Part shown: piece by piece, positions 53,190 to 63,866 of the stretch
Position numbering within the stretch: position 1 is the stretch's first letter
Layout: every line of letters starts with the position of its first letter
Source of the DNA: Pseudomonas allokribbensis
Lineage (GTDB): Bacteria; Pseudomonadota; Gammaproteobacteria; Pseudomonadales; Pseudomonadaceae
NCBI RefSeq assembly: GCF_014863605.1
Contig: NZ_CP062252.1
Span: 4,783,001 to 4,847,000 of the forward strand
Reading direction: 5' to 3'
Length of the DNA stretch: 64,000 bases
Notes under the pieces: generated by a model
What the model saw: only the letters and a program-made list of their open reading frames with translations
The model's database searches: none
Told to the model about the DNA's origin: nothing
Position numbers and translations under genes: made by a program

Positions 53190-54200
53190 CTAAGACAACA
53201 AATCCTCCAGACGGCCGTGCAGGCGCTCGGGAAGGTTCTCCTGAATCTCGATCAATGCCCGCTGAATGGCGCTCTGAAACCCCTGAACCCCGGCCGAACC
53301 GTGACTTTTCACCACGATCCCCTGCAAGCCCAGAAAGCTTGCACCGTTGTGTCTCGCAGGCGCCAGATCAGCCTGCAGACGCTTCATCAGGGGCAGCGCC
53401 AGAGCGCCGACAGCGCGGGAGGCAAGGTTTTTCTTGAACAAGGCCTCGATGCGCGCCGCGATCATCGTCGCCAGACCTTCGCTGGACTTGAGCAGGATGT
53501 TGCCGACAAAACCGTCGCAAACCACCACATCCGCCTCGCCGCGATACAAGCCGTCGCCTTCAATGAAACCGATGTAGTTAATGCCCCGGGCCGCCTGCAA
53601 CAGCGTCGCAGCCAGCTTGACCTGCTGATTGCCCTTGATGTCCTCGGTGCCAATGTTCAGCAACGCGACACGCGGGCGGGCAATGCCCAGCGTTTGTGCG
53701 GCCACAGACCCCATCACAGCGAACTGCAACAGATGCTCGGCACTGCAATCGACGTTGGCGCCCAGATCGAGCAACTGGCAATAGCCCTTCTGCGTAGGGA
53801 TCGCCGCGACCATGGCCGGACGATCAATCCCCGGCAGGGTCTTGAGCACAAATCGCGACAGCGCCATCAGCGCACCGGTATTGCCGGCACTGACACAGGC
53901 CTGAACCTTGCCATCACGCAGCAATTCGAGGGCGACACGCATCGACGAGTCCGGCTTGCCACGCAGAGCCTGGGCAGGTTTTTCGTCCATGGTGATGACT
54001 TCGGACGCCGGAACAATCGTCAGGCGCGCGCGATCGGCAGCCGATTGGCCGATGATCAATTCTTCAAGAAGGGAGGGTTGACCGACGAGGGTCAGGTGCA
54101 GCGAGGGCGTAGCAGAAAGGCAAGCAAGGCTGGCCTGAACAATGCTGCGGGGACCGAAGTCCCCGCCCATTGCGTCAATCGCGATGACTTGAGCGGACAA
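53190..54200 (-). CDS. plsX: Phosphate acyltransferase PlsX
   Basis: A 336-residue enzyme that makes acyl-phosphate from acyl-ACP at the start of phospholipid synthesis: [60 protein letters not shown], and [17 protein letters not shown]. It follows rpmF by four bases; plsX-rpmF coupling links lipid and ribosome synthesis in many bacteria. The 125-bp gap to fabD may carry an additional promoter. Confidence 0.95.
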   Translation of the reverse strand: MSAQVIAIDAMGGDFGPRSIVQASLACLSATPSLHLTLVGQPSLLEELIIGQSAADRARLTIVPASEVITMDEKPAQALRGKPDSSMRVALELLRDGKVQACVSAGNTGALMALSRFVLKTLPGIDRPAMVAAIPTQKGYCQLLDLGANVDCSAEHLLQFAVMGSVAAQTLGIARPRVALLNIGTEDIKGNQQVKLAATLLQAARGINYIGFIEGDGLYRGEADVVVCDGFVGNILLKSSEGLATMIAARIEALFKKNLASRAVGALALPLMKRLQADLAPARHNGASFLGLQGIVVKSHGSAGVQGFQSAIQRALIEIQENLPERLHGRLEDLLS

Positions 54201-54204
54201 GTGA

Positions 54205-54387
54205 TTACTCGTCAGCGCCCTTGTCGATCACTTTACGACCACGGTATACGCCTTCTGGCGATACGTGGTGACGCAGGTGAACTTCACCAGTGGTTTTTTC
54301 TACAGACAGGGTGCTAGCCTCGAGAGCGTCGTGCGAACGGCGCATGTCACGGGCAGAGCGGGATTTTTTGTTCTGCTGAACAGCCAT
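54205..54387 (-). CDS. rpmF: 50S ribosomal protein L32
   Basis: A 60-residue basic ribosomal protein: [20 protein letters not shown] and [18 protein letters not shown]. It has no cysteines, so it is the zinc-free form normal for gamma-proteobacteria. It is between yceD and plsX, the standard context. Confidence 0.97.
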
Positions 54388-54400
54388 AATTGATTAACTC

Positions 54401-54928
54401 CTAAACGTTTGGGTCACGCTTTAACTGCGCCAATACACTGAACGGGTTGGACCGCGTTACCTCGTCCTCGCTCGGTTCGGGCTCATCTGCTCCCGCCGGC
54501 TGCTGGCATTCTTCCGGATGATGAGCAGGCACAATGGGCAAGGCGAGCAGAAGCTCCTCCTCGATCAGTGACTGCAGATCCAATGGATCTTCGCCCAGTT
54601 CCAGCACGTCATAACCTTTCGGTAACGACTGGGTATTCGCACCCTCCTTCACTACAGCGTAACTGCATTCGCTGTGGATCGGCAGGGTGACCAGCTCAAG
54701 ACAACGCTGGCAAACCATTTTGACTTCGGTGTCGATAAAGCTGTGGATCACCACAGATTTACGTTCATCTCGTTCAAAAACGAATTTAGCCTGCACCGTA
54801 CCGACATCGTCGGAAAGCGGGTCGCAGAGTCTCTTCAAATCGGCCAGCAGCAGTTCACCTTGAAGGGTGGTGCCACGGTCAGCCAATTTGCGCGGGTCAA
54901 CGTGAGGTGGAATCGGGTCATTCAACAT
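54401..54928 (-). CDS. yceD: YceD family protein (DUF177)
   Basis: A 175-residue acidic protein: MLNDPIPPHVDPRKLADRGT, a CxxC pair in VKMVCQRCLELVTLPIHSEC, and the conserved tail NPFSVLAQLKRD. The DUF177 family is linked to 23S rRNA accumulation in plants and bacteria. It is encoded 13 bp upstream of rpmF. The start at 54928 matches family members; the earlier in-frame Met adds eight unrelated residues. Confidence 0.9.
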   Translation of the reverse strand: MLNDPIPPHVDPRKLADRGTTLQGELLLADLKRLCDPLSDDVGTVQAKFVFERDERKSVVIHSFIDTEVKMVCQRCLELVTLPIHSECSYAVVKEGANTQSLPKGYDVLELGEDPLDLQSLIEEELLLALPIVPAHHPEECQQPAGADEPEPSEDEVTRSNPFSVLAQLKRDPNV

Positions 54929-55034
54929 AGGCGCAGCATTATAGGGATGCACCCGCCCATGTCAAAGGAAATTGCGCCCTGTCCGTCACTTACGCGGCTC
55001 CGCTAGAATCTGCCACCTGCCTCTGGAGATGCGA

Positions 55035-55613
55035 ATGCTGCCTTTATTACTCGCTTCAAGCTCGACCTATCGTCGGGAATTGCTCAGCCGCCTGCGCTTG
55101 CCGTTCGTCTGCAGCTCACCGAATATCGACGAAAGCCATCGCCCGGACGAGTCGGCAATCGAGCTGGTCAAACGCCTCGCCGAACAGAAAGCCCGGGCAC
55201 TGGCCGACAGCCACCCTGCTCATCTGATCATCGGCTCCGATCAGGCTGCCGTACTCGGCGAGCGAATCATCGGCAAGCCGCACACCTTTGAAAACGCCCG
55301 TGAACAACTGATGGCCGCCAGCGGCGCCAGCGTGACCTTCCTCACCGGCCTGGCCCTGCTCAACAGCCAGACAGGCCACTGCCAGGTCGACTGCGTGCCC
55401 TTCACCGTGCACATGCGTGTATTGGACCAAGCCCGCATCGAGCGCTACCTGCACGCCGAGCAGCCCTACGACTGTGCCGGCAGCTTCAAGGCCGAAGGAC
55501 TGGGCGTGAGCCTGTTCCAGTCCACCGAAGGCCCCGACGCCACCAGCCTGATCGGCCTGCCGCTGATTCGCCTGATCGACATGCTGCTGGCGGAAGGCGT
55601 ACACATTCCCTGA
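55035..55613 (+). CDS. maf: Maf/YceF-type nucleotide pyrophosphatase
   Basis: A 192-residue Maf-family enzyme: LLASSSTYRRELLSRLRLPF, NIDESHRPDES, IIGSDQAAVLGERIIGKP, TFLTGLAL and CAGSFKAEGLGVSLFQ. These fit the YceF group, whose characterised member prefers 7-methyl-GTP, and not the YhdE (dTTP/UTP) group. GGAG stands six bases before the ATG at 55035. It is divergent from yceD, with about 105 bp between them. Confidence 0.9.
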   Translation: MLPLLLASSSTYRRELLSRLRLPFVCSSPNIDESHRPDESAIELVKRLAEQKARALADSHPAHLIIGSDQAAVLGERIIGKPHTFENAREQLMAASGASVTFLTGLALLNSQTGHCQVDCVPFTVHMRVLDQARIERYLHAEQPYDCAGSFKAEGLGVSLFQSTEGPDATSLIGLPLIRLIDMLLAEGVHIP

Positions 55614-55620
55614 CCCATAA

Positions 55621-55648
55621 AAAACCGGCCACAAAGGCCGGTTTTTTT
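55621..55648. terminator. Bidirectional terminator between maf and sppA
   Basis: AAAACCGGCC / GGCCGGTTTT, a 10-bp stem with flanking A and T runs, between two convergent genes. Confidence 0.9.
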
Positions 55649-55661
55649 ATTCATCAAGCGA

Positions 55662-56651
55662 TCAACGCAACGATGGCCCGTGGAAACCCATCCACATTGC
55701 CAACTGCTCGGCCACACTGGCGCCCAGCTTTTTCGAGAAGCGATCGAACGGCGATTCCTGAACGGTGAAATCCACCAGCTCCTTTTCGCCAATCACGTCA
55801 CGCGCCACCGAACTGGCATTGCCCAGACCATCGATCAACCCCAGCGGCAACGCCTGCTCGCCAGACCAGACCAGCCCGGAGAACAGCTCCGGATGCTCCT
55901 TGTCCTTCAGGCGATCGCCACGCCCCTGCTTCACGCTATTGATGAACTGCTTGTGCGTGGTATCCAGCACACTTTGCCAGAACGCCGTCTCTTCCGGCTT
56001 CTGCGGCTGGAACGGGTCGAGGAACGACTTGTGCTCGCCAGAGGTGTAGGTGCGACGCTCGACGCCCAGTTTCTCCATGGTGCCAACAAAGCCGTAACCG
56101 GCCGCTGTCACACCGATAGAGCCCACCAGGCTCGCCTTGTCGGCGTAGATCTGATCTGCGGCGCTGGCGATGTAATAGGCCCCGGAGGCACCGAGATCGG
56201 AAATAACCGCATACAACTTGGTATCCGGATGCAGACCACGCAGGCGCTTGATCTCGTCATACACGTAACCCGACTGCACCGGACTGCCGCCAGGGCTGTT
56301 GATGCGCAGGATCACGCCCTTGACCTTCTTGTCCTCGAACGCCGCTCGCAGACTGCCGACGAGATTATCGGCACTGGCCGGCTCTTTATCGGCAATCATG
56401 CCGGTGACGTCGATCAGCGCGGTGTAGTTCGGGCCACGAGTGGCGCTTTTTTCCATGTCCATCAACGGCGTGAACAGGATCAGCGCAACAAATAGATAAA
56501 CAAACGTCAGCAGCTTGAAGAAGATCCCCCAACGCCTGGAACGACGCTGCTCTTGCACACCGGCCAGCAGAGTCTTTTCCAGCAGCTTCCAGCTTTTCGC
56601 ATCACCGTCGTCGGCAGTTGCCTTGGCCGGTGCTTTCCATTCGTCGGTCAT
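55662..56651 (-). CDS. sppA: Signal peptide peptidase SppA (single-domain)
   Basis: A 329-residue inner-membrane Ser/Lys protease that degrades cleaved signal peptides. One membrane helix is at about residues 40-65. INSPGGSPVQSGYVYDEIKR precedes the nucleophile Ser in DLGASGAYYIASAADQIYA; the general-base Lys is in YTSGEHKSFLDPFQPQ. It is half the size of the E. coli enzyme, as for the Bacillus-type SppA. The start at 56651 has GGGGTGG upstream. Confidence 0.92.
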   Translation of the reverse strand: MTDEWKAPAKATADDGDAKSWKLLEKTLLAGVQEQRRSRRWGIFFKLLTFVYLFVALILFTPLMDMEKSATRGPNYTALIDVTGMIADKEPASADNLVGSLRAAFEDKKVKGVILRINSPGGSPVQSGYVYDEIKRLRGLHPDTKLYAVISDLGASGAYYIASAADQIYADKASLVGSIGVTAAGYGFVGTMEKLGVERRTYTSGEHKSFLDPFQPQKPEETAFWQSVLDTTHKQFINSVKQGRGDRLKDKEHPELFSGLVWSGEQALPLGLIDGLGNASSVARDVIGEKELVDFTVQESPFDRFSKKLGASVAEQLAMWMGFHGPSLR

Positions 56652-56675
56652 GCCATCCACCCCAGCAAAAACGTA

Positions 56676-57338
56676 TTAAGCCTGCTGCGCGAGCCAGGCA
56701 TGCAATTCACAAAATCGGTCAATCGACAGACGCGGCTCGAACTGCTGCAGCGATTCGATCGATTGCGCGCCATAACTGACCGCCACCGAATCCATCCCCG
56801 CATTGCGCGCCATCAACAGATCGAAGGACGAATCGCCGACCATCAGCGCCTGCTCCGCACGCACACCGCAATGCGCAAGGATCTGCTCCAGCATCAGCGG
56901 ATGCGGCTTGCTCGCCGTTTCATCGGCCGCGCGGGTGATATCGAAATAATCTTCCCAGCCATTGGCCTTGAGCACCCGATCCAGCCCGCGACGATTCTTG
57001 CCGGTCGCGACTGCCAGGTGATAGCCCTGCTCGCGAAAGGACGCCATCGACTCGACTACGCCCTCGAACAACGGCGAAGGCACGGCCTCCGCGGCGATGT
57101 AGTGATCCGCGTAATACTCGCGAAACAAGGTCATTTCGGCATCGCTGATGTCCGGATACAAGGTGCGGATCGCCTCGGGCAAGCCCAGACCGATGATGCC
57201 TTTGACGGCAAAATCATCACGCAACTCGAAACCTGAACGCCCGGACGCCGAGTGCATTGCCTCGACAATCCGATGAATGGAATCGGCCAGCGTGCCGTCC
57301 CAATCAAAAATCAGCAGCTTGTAATCAGATGGGCGCAC
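56676..57338 (-). CDS. HAD-IA family hydrolase (phosphoglycolate phosphatase-like)
   Basis: A 220-residue haloacid-dehalogenase phosphatase: nucleophile motif [12 protein letters not shown], motif II in [15 protein letters not shown], the Lys in [13 protein letters not shown], and motif IV in [17 protein letters not shown]. The cap domain is the four-helix type. The start is GTG and overlaps the end of rluC by 14 bp. The exact sugar-phosphate substrate cannot be read from sequence. Confidence 0.9.
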   Translation of the reverse strand: MRPSDYKLLIFDWDGTLADSIHRIVEAMHSASGRSGFELRDDFAVKGIIGLGLPEAIRTLYPDISDAEMTLFREYYADHYIAAEAVPSPLFEGVVESMASFREQGYHLAVATGKNRRGLDRVLKANGWEDYFDITRAADETASKPHPLMLEQILAHCGVRAEQALMVGDSSFDLLMARNAGMDSVAVSYGAQSIESLQQFEPRLSIDRFCELHAWLAQQA

Positions 57339-58287
57339 TCAATCGCTCCACAGTCTTGGCCCACATTTCATCGACCGGTGCCTGCAACTTGAGTTCACCG
57401 CCATCGGGCAGCGGCACGGTCAGCATGTAGGCGTGCAGGAACAGGCGCTTGCCGCCCAGATCACGGATTTCCTTGCTGAAACTGTCATCGCCGTATTTGG
57501 TGTCACCGGCAATGCAGTGCCCGGCGTGCAATGTGTGGACGCGGATCTGGTGCGTACGACCGGTGATCGGCTTGGCTTCGATCAGAGTGGCAAAATCGCC
57601 AAAGCGACGCAGGACCTTGAACACGGTCACAGACTCCTTGCCCTCCTCCTCGTCGACCTCGACCATGCGCTCACCGGAGCGCAGATTGCTCTTGCCGAGC
57701 GCCGCACGAACTTGCTTGATCGAAGTCGCCCAGTTGCCGCGAACCAGCGCCATGTAGCGCTTGTCGACACCGTCACCGCGCAACGCGGCATGTAAATGAC
57801 GCAACATGCTGCGTTTCTTGGCGATCATCAGCAGGCCAGAGGTATCACGATCGAGACGGTGAACCAGCTCGAGCTCCTTGGCATCGGGGCGCAACTGACG
57901 AAAGGCTTCGATAACGCCGTAATTCAAGCCGCTGCCACCGTGAACCGCAATGCCGGCGGGCTTGTTGATCACGATCAGGGCTTTGTCTTCGTAGACAATC
58001 GAGGCTTCCAGGCGCTGCAACAGACCTTGTGCCAAAGGCACCGGTTCGTCACGCTCAGGCACGCGAACCGGCGGCACGCGCACGATATCACCGGCCTGCA
58101 GCTTGTATTCGGGCTTGATCCGACCTTTGTTAACACGCACTTCGCCTTTGCGCAAAATGCGGTAAATCAAGGTCTTGGGCACGCCTTTGAGCCGGGCGAG
58201 GAGGAAATTGTCGATTCGTTGGCCGGCATATTCCGGCGAGACCTCAAGCAATTGAACGCCTGGAGTCGAATGGGCAGTAGTCGTCAT
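57325..58287 (-). CDS. rluC: 23S rRNA pseudouridine synthase RluC
   Basis: A 320-residue enzyme that isomerises U955, U2504 and U2580 of 23S rRNA. An N-terminal S4 domain (about residues 20-80, [20 protein letters not shown]) is followed by the catalytic RluA-type domain with the Asp in [38 protein letters not shown] is also typical. The S4 domain and the position next to rne, as in E. coli, favour RluC over RluA/RluD. It is divergent from rne. Confidence 0.93.
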   Translation of the reverse strand: MTTTAHSTPGVQLLEVSPEYAGQRIDNFLLARLKGVPKTLIYRILRKGEVRVNKGRIKPEYKLQAGDIVRVPPVRVPERDEPVPLAQGLLQRLEASIVYEDKALIVINKPAGIAVHGGSGLNYGVIEAFRQLRPDAKELELVHRLDRDTSGLLMIAKKRSMLRHLHAALRGDGVDKRYMALVRGNWATSIKQVRAALGKSNLRSGERMVEVDEEEGKESVTVFKVLRRFGDFATLIEAKPITGRTHQIRVHTLHAGHCIAGDTKYGDDSFSKEIRDLGGKRLFLHAYMLTVPLPDGGELKLQAPVDEMWAKTVERLSAPI

Positions 58288-58315
58288 GGCGCGGATGATA
58301 ACAATTTTTATGGAA

Positions 58316-58344
58316 TTGAAGCACTTAATCATTGCTGCTATAGT
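58316..58344 (+). promoter_or_regulatory. Promoter of rne
   Basis: TTGAAG (58316-58321), a 17-bp spacer, TATAGT (58339-58344). Transcription should begin near 58351. Confidence 0.7.
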
Positions 58345-58350
58345 CGCGAA

Positions 58351-58984
58351 CGCCGCCAAAAGCGGCCTGGACAGCGGAACCACGGTCAAAAACCGGCCCT
58401 GACCAACGCAATTCACCAGGACGCGAGGCCGTCCTACGGGGCTTTCGCTACGTAACGGTGGAGTTTGCAGCTGTAACAAGCGCAGGTGACATGAGGCCTG
58501 AATCACGCCGCAAAGCAGAGTTTTGACTCGCCACGCGAGCCATATTCACGGCCAGTTCACAAAGTGCAGTCAGCCGCGGATGACCCCGAGCGAAAGCGCC
58601 GGAAACACCGCCTGAATTAGCCATGATGCGTGACCTCCCCTTTCGGAGCTCACGGTAAATGCCAACCCGCTGCGGATTCTGCGCGCGGCAGCACCCGAAT
58701 TATCAGGGATACGTGTAGGGTGGAGATGCACAACCGCTGGACTGTGTAGCAACAGGCTTTATCAAGACGCTTCATCTCGTCCACAGCCGCGGTTGATTCC
58801 TCCTCCTGACTGAGTGCTTAAGTAGCCACAGCAAGCAGGACGCGTACGTCGCGATAACGGCCCAATTGGCCGGACATCGCTGGACACGGGAATGGCCAAC
58901 CACTCCCGACGCACCTGACACCGACCGTGAGAAGTCGTGTGTGCCGAACGCCGTTTCCGGCAGCCCGGAAACCGACGGTACTAC
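58351..58984 (+). other. Long rne 5' leader
   Basis: About 630 nt with no convincing coding frame, between the predicted promoter and the rne start. In enterobacteria the rne leader folds into hairpins that let RNase E cut its own mRNA. A leader of similar size suggests the same kind of feedback here. Several GC-rich inverted segments can be seen, but no structure was computed. Confidence 0.6.
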
Positions 58985-61900
58985 ATGAAAAGAATGCTGA
59001 TTAACGCAACTCAACCCGAAGAGTTGCGTGTTGCACTGGTAGATGGCCAGCGCCTCTACGACCTGGACATCGAATCCGGTGCACGCGAGCAGAAAAAGGC
59101 CAACATCTATAAAGGCCGTATCACTCGCATCGAACCAAGCCTTGAGGCTGCCTTTGTCGATTTCGGCTCCGAGCGCCACGGCTTTCTGCCCCTCAAAGAA
59201 ATCTCCCGCGAATACTTCAAGAAAGCCCCCGAAGGCCGCGTCAACATCAAAGACGTCCTGAGCGAAGGCCAGGAAGTCATCGTTCAGGTCGAAAAAGAAG
59301 AACGTGGCAACAAGGGCGCAGCCCTGACCACCTTCATCAGCCTGGCCGGTCGTTACCTCGTTCTGATGCCGAACAACCCGCGTGCCGGCGGCATCTCCCG
59401 TCGCATCGAAGGCGAAGAGCGCAACGAACTGCGTGAAGCGCTGAACGGCCTGGTTGCTCCAGCCGACATGGGTCTGATCGTGCGCACTGCCGGCCTTGGC
59501 CGCAGCAGCGAAGAAATGCAGTGGGACCTCGATTACCTGCTGCAACTCTGGACCGCTATCAAGGAAGCGTCGCTGGATCGTTCCGCGCCGTTCCTGATCT
59601 ACCAGGAAAGCAACGTCATCATCCGCGCCATCCGCGATTACCTGCGCCAGGACATCGGCGAAGTGCTGATCGACAGCGTTGAAGCCCAGGACGAAGCCCT
59701 GACCTTCATCCGCCAGGTGATGCCGCAGTACGCCAGCAAGATCAAGCTGTACGAAGACAGCGTTCCGCTGTTCAACCGTTTCCAGATCGAAAGCCAGATC
59801 GAAACCGCTTTCCAGCGCGTCGTCGAACTGCCTTCCGGCGGCTCCATCGTCATCGATCCGACCGAAGCCCTGGTGTCCATCGACATCAACTCGGCGCGCG
59901 CCACCAAAGGCAGCGACATCGAAGAAACCGCCCTGCAGACCAACCTTGAAGCGGCTGAAGAAATCGCCCGTCAATTGCGCCTGCGTGACATCGGCGGCCT
60001 GATCGTCATCGACTTCATCGACATGACCCCTGCCAAGAACCAGCGCGCCGTGGAAGAGAAAGTCCGCGAATGCCTGGAAGCCGACCGCGCCCGTGTGCAG
60101 ATCGGCCGCATCTCGCGCTTCGGCCTGCTGGAAATGTCCCGTCAGCGCCTGCGTCCTTCGCTCGGCGAAAGCAGCGGCATCGTCTGCCCGCGCTGCAGCG
60201 GCACCGGCATCATCCGTGACGTCGAATCGCTGTCCCTGGCGATCCTGCGCCTGATCGAAGAAGAAGCCCTGAAAGACCGCACCGCCGAAGTTCGCGCTCA
60301 AGTGCCGATCCCGGTGGCCGCGTTCCTGCTCAACGAAAAACGCAACTCGATCACCAAGATCGAACTGCGCACCCGCGCTCGCATCGTCATCCTGCCGAAC
60401 GATCACCTCGAAACCCCGCATTTCGAAGTTCAGCGTCTACGTGACGACAGCCCGGAAGCCGCGACCAACCAGTCCAGCTACGAAATCGCTGCCGCTGCCG
60501 CCGACGTCGAAGACGTTCAGCCAGCCGCCGCGACCCGCACCCTGGTTCGCCAGGAAGCTGCGGTCAAGACCGCTCCGGCCCGCGCCAACGCTCCGGTTCC
60601 GACCGAAGTCGCCGCTCCGGCTCCAGCCCCTGCTCCGGTTGCCGCACCAGAGCCAAGCCTGTTCAAAGGCCTGGTGAAATCGCTGGTCAGCCTGTTCGCT
60701 ACCAAAGAAGAGCCAGTTGCTCCGGTCGTGGTTGAAAAACCTGCCGCCGAGCGTCCGGCCCGCAATGAAGAACGTCGCAACGGTCGTCAGCAGAGCCGCA
60801 ACCGTAACGGTCGCCGCGATGAAGAACGCAAGCCGCGCGAAGAACGTGCCCCACGTGAAGAGCGCGCACCGCGCGAGCCGCGTGAGGAGCGTCAGCCTCG
60901 TGAAGCCCGCGAAGTCCGCGAGCCACGCGAGTCCCGTGACGAAGCACCGGTAGCCCGCGAAGAACGCGCACCACGCGCCCCTCGTGAAGAACGTGCACCA
61001 CGTGCTCCGCGCGAAGATCGCAAGCCGCGTGGCGAGCGCGAAGAGCGCGTACGTGAACTGCGTGAACCTCTGGATGCCGCACCAGCCGCAGCTGCTGCCG
61101 CTGTTGCTGTAGCCGCCACTGAAGAGCGTCCAGCTCGTCAGCCGCGTGAAGAGCGTGCACCACGTCCACCGCGTGAAGAGCGTCAACCGCGTGCCGAACA
61201 AGCCGCTGCTGCCGTAGCTGAAGAAGAAATCACCACCAACGAAGAGCAACTGCCGGAAGACGGTTCGGAGAACGCCGAAGGCGATCGTCCACGTCGCCGC
61301 TCCCGTGGTCAGCGTCGTCGCAGCAACCGTCGCGAGCGTCAGCGTGATGCCAACGGTAACGTGATCGAAGGTTCGGAAGAATCCGAAACCGGCGAAAACG
61401 CCGAAGCACCAAGCACTGCCGACCTGGCTGCCGGCCTGGCTGTGACTGCCGCTGTTGCCAGCACCGTGATCAGCGCTCCGGCCGAAGCTCAGGCCCACGA
61501 GCAAGCTGAACGCGCCACCGCTGCAACGCTGGAAACCGCTCCAGTAGAAGCGCCGGTTGTTGAAGCAACCACGCCAGTAGAAGTGGCTGCTGCTCCAGAA
61601 GTCGAAGTGGCTCCGGTTCGCGAAACTCAGCCTCAGGTTGAAGTCGCTGCCGAACCTGCCGTGGCCTTCGAAGCACCGGTCGTTGTTGAAGCATCGGTTG
61701 TCGAAACCGTCGCTGAAACCGTGACCGAAACCGTGCGTGAAGTTCGCGAAGAACAGACCGCTTTCAACTGGGTGGCCGAGCCGGCTGTCGCTGAAACTCC
61801 AGCGCCAGTGGTTGAAGCGCCTGTTGTTGAAGAAGCCAAGGCTGCCGAGCCAGTGGTTGTTGCTGAACCGGCACCGGTCGTTGAAGCTCCGGTCGTAGAA

Positions 61901-62227
61901 GCGCCAGTTGTAGCCGAAGCACCAGCCCCTGTGGTTGAAGCGGCTCCGGTCAGCGCCCTGACGCCAAGTGGCCGCGCGCCGAACGACCCACGTGAAGTGC
62001 GTCGCCGCAAGCGCGAAGAAGAGCGTCTGCAGAAGGAAGCCGAACTGGCTGCCGCTGCCGCCGCTGCTACTCCAGCTGCCGAAGTGGTCGAGGCAGCCCC
62101 TGCCCCGGTCGCTGAAGAAGTTGCCGTTGAAGCCGTGATTGCCGAAGCACCACGTTCCGTTCAGGACGCGGTCGAGCATCACGAACAGGCCCAGGAAAAA
62201 GAACACGAGCCTAAACCTCTCGTCTGA
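58985..62227 (+). CDS. rne: Ribonuclease E
   Basis: A 1080-residue endoribonuclease and RNA degradosome scaffold. The S1 RNA-binding part (about 35-120) contains [20 protein letters not shown]; catalytic Asp300 and Asp343 lie in SIDINSAR and IVIDFIDM; the zinc-link is CPRC (Cys401, Cys404). [13 protein letters not shown] (about 559-571) matches the membrane-anchoring helix. The rest is disordered: Arg/Glu/Pro repeats (REERAPRE type, about 615-735) and Ala/Val/Glu/Pro repeats, with [17 protein letters not shown] near the end. The ribosome site is weak, consistent with post-transcriptional control. Confidence 0.96.
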   Translation: MKRMLINATQPEELRVALVDGQRLYDLDIESGAREQKKANIYKGRITRIEPSLEAAFVDFGSERHGFLPLKEISREYFKKAPEGRVNIKDVLSEGQEVIVQVEKEERGNKGAALTTFISLAGRYLVLMPNNPRAGGISRRIEGEERNELREALNGLVAPADMGLIVRTAGLGRSSEEMQWDLDYLLQLWTAIKEASLDRSAPFLIYQESNVIIRAIRDYLRQDIGEVLIDSVEAQDEALTFIRQVMPQYASKIKLYEDSVPLFNRFQIESQIETAFQRVVELPSGGSIVIDPTEALVSIDINSARATKGSDIEETALQTNLEAAEEIARQLRLRDIGGLIVIDFIDMTPAKNQRAVEEKVRECLEADRARVQIGRISRFGLLEMSRQRLRPSLGESSGIVCPRCSGTGIIRDVESLSLAILRLIEEEALKDRTAEVRAQVPIPVAAFLLNEKRNSITKIELRTRARIVILPNDHLETPHFEVQRLRDDSPEAATNQSSYEIAAAAADVEDVQPAAATRTLVRQEAAVKTAPARANAPVPTEVAAPAPAPAPVAAPEPSLFKGLVKSLVSLFATKEEPVAPVVVEKPAAERPARNEERRNGRQQSRNRNGRRDEERKPREERAPREERAPREPREERQPREAREVREPRESRDEAPVAREERAPRAPREERAPRAPREDRKPRGEREERVRELREPLDAAPAAAAAAVAVAATEERPARQPREERAPRPPREERQPRAEQAAAAVAEEEITTNEEQLPEDGSENAEGDRPRRRSRGQRRRSNRRERQRDANGNVIEGSEESETGENAEAPSTADLAAGLAVTAAVASTVISAPAEAQAHEQAERATAATLETAPVEAPVVEATTPVEVAAAPEVEVAPVRETQPQVEVAAEPAVAFEAPVVVEASVVETVAETVTETVREVREEQTAFNWVAEPAVAETPAPVVEAPVVEEAKAAEPVVVAEPAPVVEAPVVEAPVVAEAPAPVVEAAPVSALTPSGRAPNDPREVRRRKREEERLQKEAELAAAAAAATPAAEVVEAAPAPVAEEVAVEAVIAEAPRSVQDAVEHHEQAQEKEHEPKPLV

Positions 62228-62242
62228 TTCCGACCGCCAATG

Positions 62243-62279
62243 AAAAGCCCCGCCTGGTCATCCAGGCGGGGCTTTTTTA
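62243..62279. terminator. Strong bidirectional terminator between rne and the mocA-like gene
   Basis: AAAAGCCCCGCCTGG / CCAGGCGGGGCTTTT, a perfect 15-bp stem with a 4-base loop and T run. Confidence 0.93.
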
Positions 62280-62295
62280 TGCCTTGCGGTTTAGA

Positions 62296-62892
62296 TCAGG
62301 CCGGCGGAAAAACCAACGCCTGGGGCACATCGATATCCCACAGGACGCCAGGATCATCCACGACTACCTCAACCACCCGCCCTTGCTTGAACAAAGGCCT
62401 GGCCCCACGATCACCGGACAACGCCATCAACCCGGACCCAAATGTTCGACCAAATCCAACCGGATGCCCGTATTCACCGTTGAGCAGCGGCACACTGACC
62501 GCATCGTCGGCAATCGCCGCCACCACCCGTTCAATGCTCGACGGCAGGATGAACGGCATATCGCCCAGCACAATCAGCCAGCCATCCAGATCCGGGCAAG
62601 CCGCGACACCCGCCGCAATGCTGTCACCCATCCCCGTGGACTCGATCGAGACAACATCACACCCATAAGCCTGCGCCATGCGCATCGCCTGCGGCCGTGC
62701 CTCGGTCGTCACCAGCACTCGCTTGTCGAGACTCGTCGGCAGGTTCACCAGCGTCTGCTCGATCACCGAACGCACAGCCCCGTCGCGCCCCGTGCAATCG
62801 GCCAGAAGCTTGTCTTTGTCGGCACCCGCCACCTCGCGGAAACGGCTGCCCTCGCCTGCCGCCAGCACAATCACTCCGATGGATCGACTCAT
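62296..62892 (-). CDS. MobA/MocA-like molybdenum cofactor nucleotidyltransferase
   Basis: A 198-residue NTP-transferase: the nucleotide loop VIVLAAGEGSRFREVAG with a conserved Lys soon after (DKDKLLADC), the metal Asp in LIVLGDMPFILPSS, and HPVGFGRTFGSGLMALSGDR. Genes of this type beside xdhC and a molybdopterin hydroxylase usually make the cytidylated cofactor (MocA activity). CMP versus GMP specificity is inferred from this context. It overlaps the xdhC-like gene by four bases. Confidence 0.85.
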   Translation of the reverse strand: MSRSIGVIVLAAGEGSRFREVAGADKDKLLADCTGRDGAVRSVIEQTLVNLPTSLDKRVLVTTEARPQAMRMAQAYGCDVVSIESTGMGDSIAAGVAACPDLDGWLIVLGDMPFILPSSIERVVAAIADDAVSVPLLNGEYGHPVGFGRTFGSGLMALSGDRGARPLFKQGRVVEVVVDDPGVLWDIDVPQALVFPPA

Positions 62893-63866
62893 GCGTGCTC
62901 TGCCCTCTTCTGCGTCAACTCGACACCATTCTTGATCGCGACGATTTCCGCCAGCAACGACAACGCGATTTCCGCCGGGGAATGACTGCCGATCGGCAGA
63001 CCGATCGGCCCGTGCAATCTTGCAATGGACGCTGGCGACAAGCCTAGCTCAGCCAGATATTCCCGGCGCTTGAGGCTGTTGACGCGCGAGCCCAGGGCAC
63101 CAACGTAAAACGCCTTGGAATCCAGCGCCGTCAGCAGCGCCATGTCGTCCAGGCGCGGATCGTGGGTCAGGGCAACGATGGCAGTGCGTTCGTCGGTCTG
63201 AATGTTCAGCACCGCCTCATCCGGCATGCCCGGGACAAAGCGGCCATGCTGCTCTTCCCAGTCATAAACGAATTCGGTGCGGGGATCACAGATCAGCACT
63301 TCGAAATCCAGCAGCCGCGCCATTTCTGCCACATAACGCGACAACTGTCCGGCACCGATCAGCAGCAGGCGCCAACGCGGGCCGTAGATGGCGCGTAAAG
63401 TTTTACCGTCGAAAACCAATGCATCCGCTTTGCTCGCCGGCGAAAGAATCACTTCACCGCTTTCAAGATTCAGCTCGCGGGCAACGATTTCGTGAGCCTC
63501 ACAACGAGCCAACAACTCGGCGACCCATGCAGGATCGCCGACTCGCTCTTCGGTCAGGCGCAAGGTGCCGCCACAAGGCAGGCCGAACCGCGCCGCCTCC
63601 TCCCGCGTCACGCCATAGGTGATCAACTGCACCGGCGGCCCGTCGGCGGGAATCCGCCCGTCATGCAACCGGGCAATCAGATCGTCCTCGACACAACCGC
63701 CAGACACAGAACCGATGACCACGCCATCCTCGCGCAACGCCAGCATCGCGCCGGGCGCCCGGGGCGCGGTACCCCAGGTCTGCACCACCGAAAACAACAC
63801 CACCCGCTGCCCGGCGCGGCGCCATTCCAGGACGCTGCGCAGGACATTGAGATCGGCGCTGTCCAT
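62889..63866 (-). CDS. XdhC family molybdenum hydroxylase maturation protein
   Basis: A 325-residue protein with XdhC/CoxI domains. The N-terminal domain has GSVSGGCVEDDL and the CoxI-type LPCGGTLRL. The C-terminal Rossmann-like XdhC_C domain has LLLIGAGQLSRYVAEMARLL and GALGSRVNSLKRREYLAELG. XdhC proteins bind and sulfurate the cofactor before inserting it into the hydroxylase. The start at 63866 shares a TGATG overlap with the stop of the upstream gene, so the three are one operon. Confidence 0.88.
   Translation of the reverse strand: MDSADLNVLRSVLEWRRAGQRVVLFSVVQTWGTAPRAPGAMLALREDGVVIGSVSGGCVEDDLIARLHDGRIPADGPPVQLITYGVTREEAARFGLPCGGTLRLTEERVGDPAWVAELLARCEAHEIVARELNLESGEVILSPASKADALVFDGKTLRAIYGPRWRLLLIGAGQLSRYVAEMARLLDFEVLICDPRTEFVYDWEEQHGRFVPGMPDEAVLNIQTDERTAIVALTHDPRLDDMALLTALDSKAFYVGALGSRVNSLKRREYLAELGLSPASIARLHGPIGLPIGSHSPAEIALSLLAEIVAIKNGVELTQKRAEHA

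Noticed and set aside
60830..61060. Possible CRISPR-like or tandem DNA repeats
   Set aside because: These are in-frame codons for Arg/Glu/Pro repeats inside rne, variable in spacing and with no spacers.
60437..62206. 589-codon minus-strand frame opposite the rne C-terminal half
   Set aside because: It arises from the repetitive coding bias of the RNase E scaffold and its product is low-complexity.
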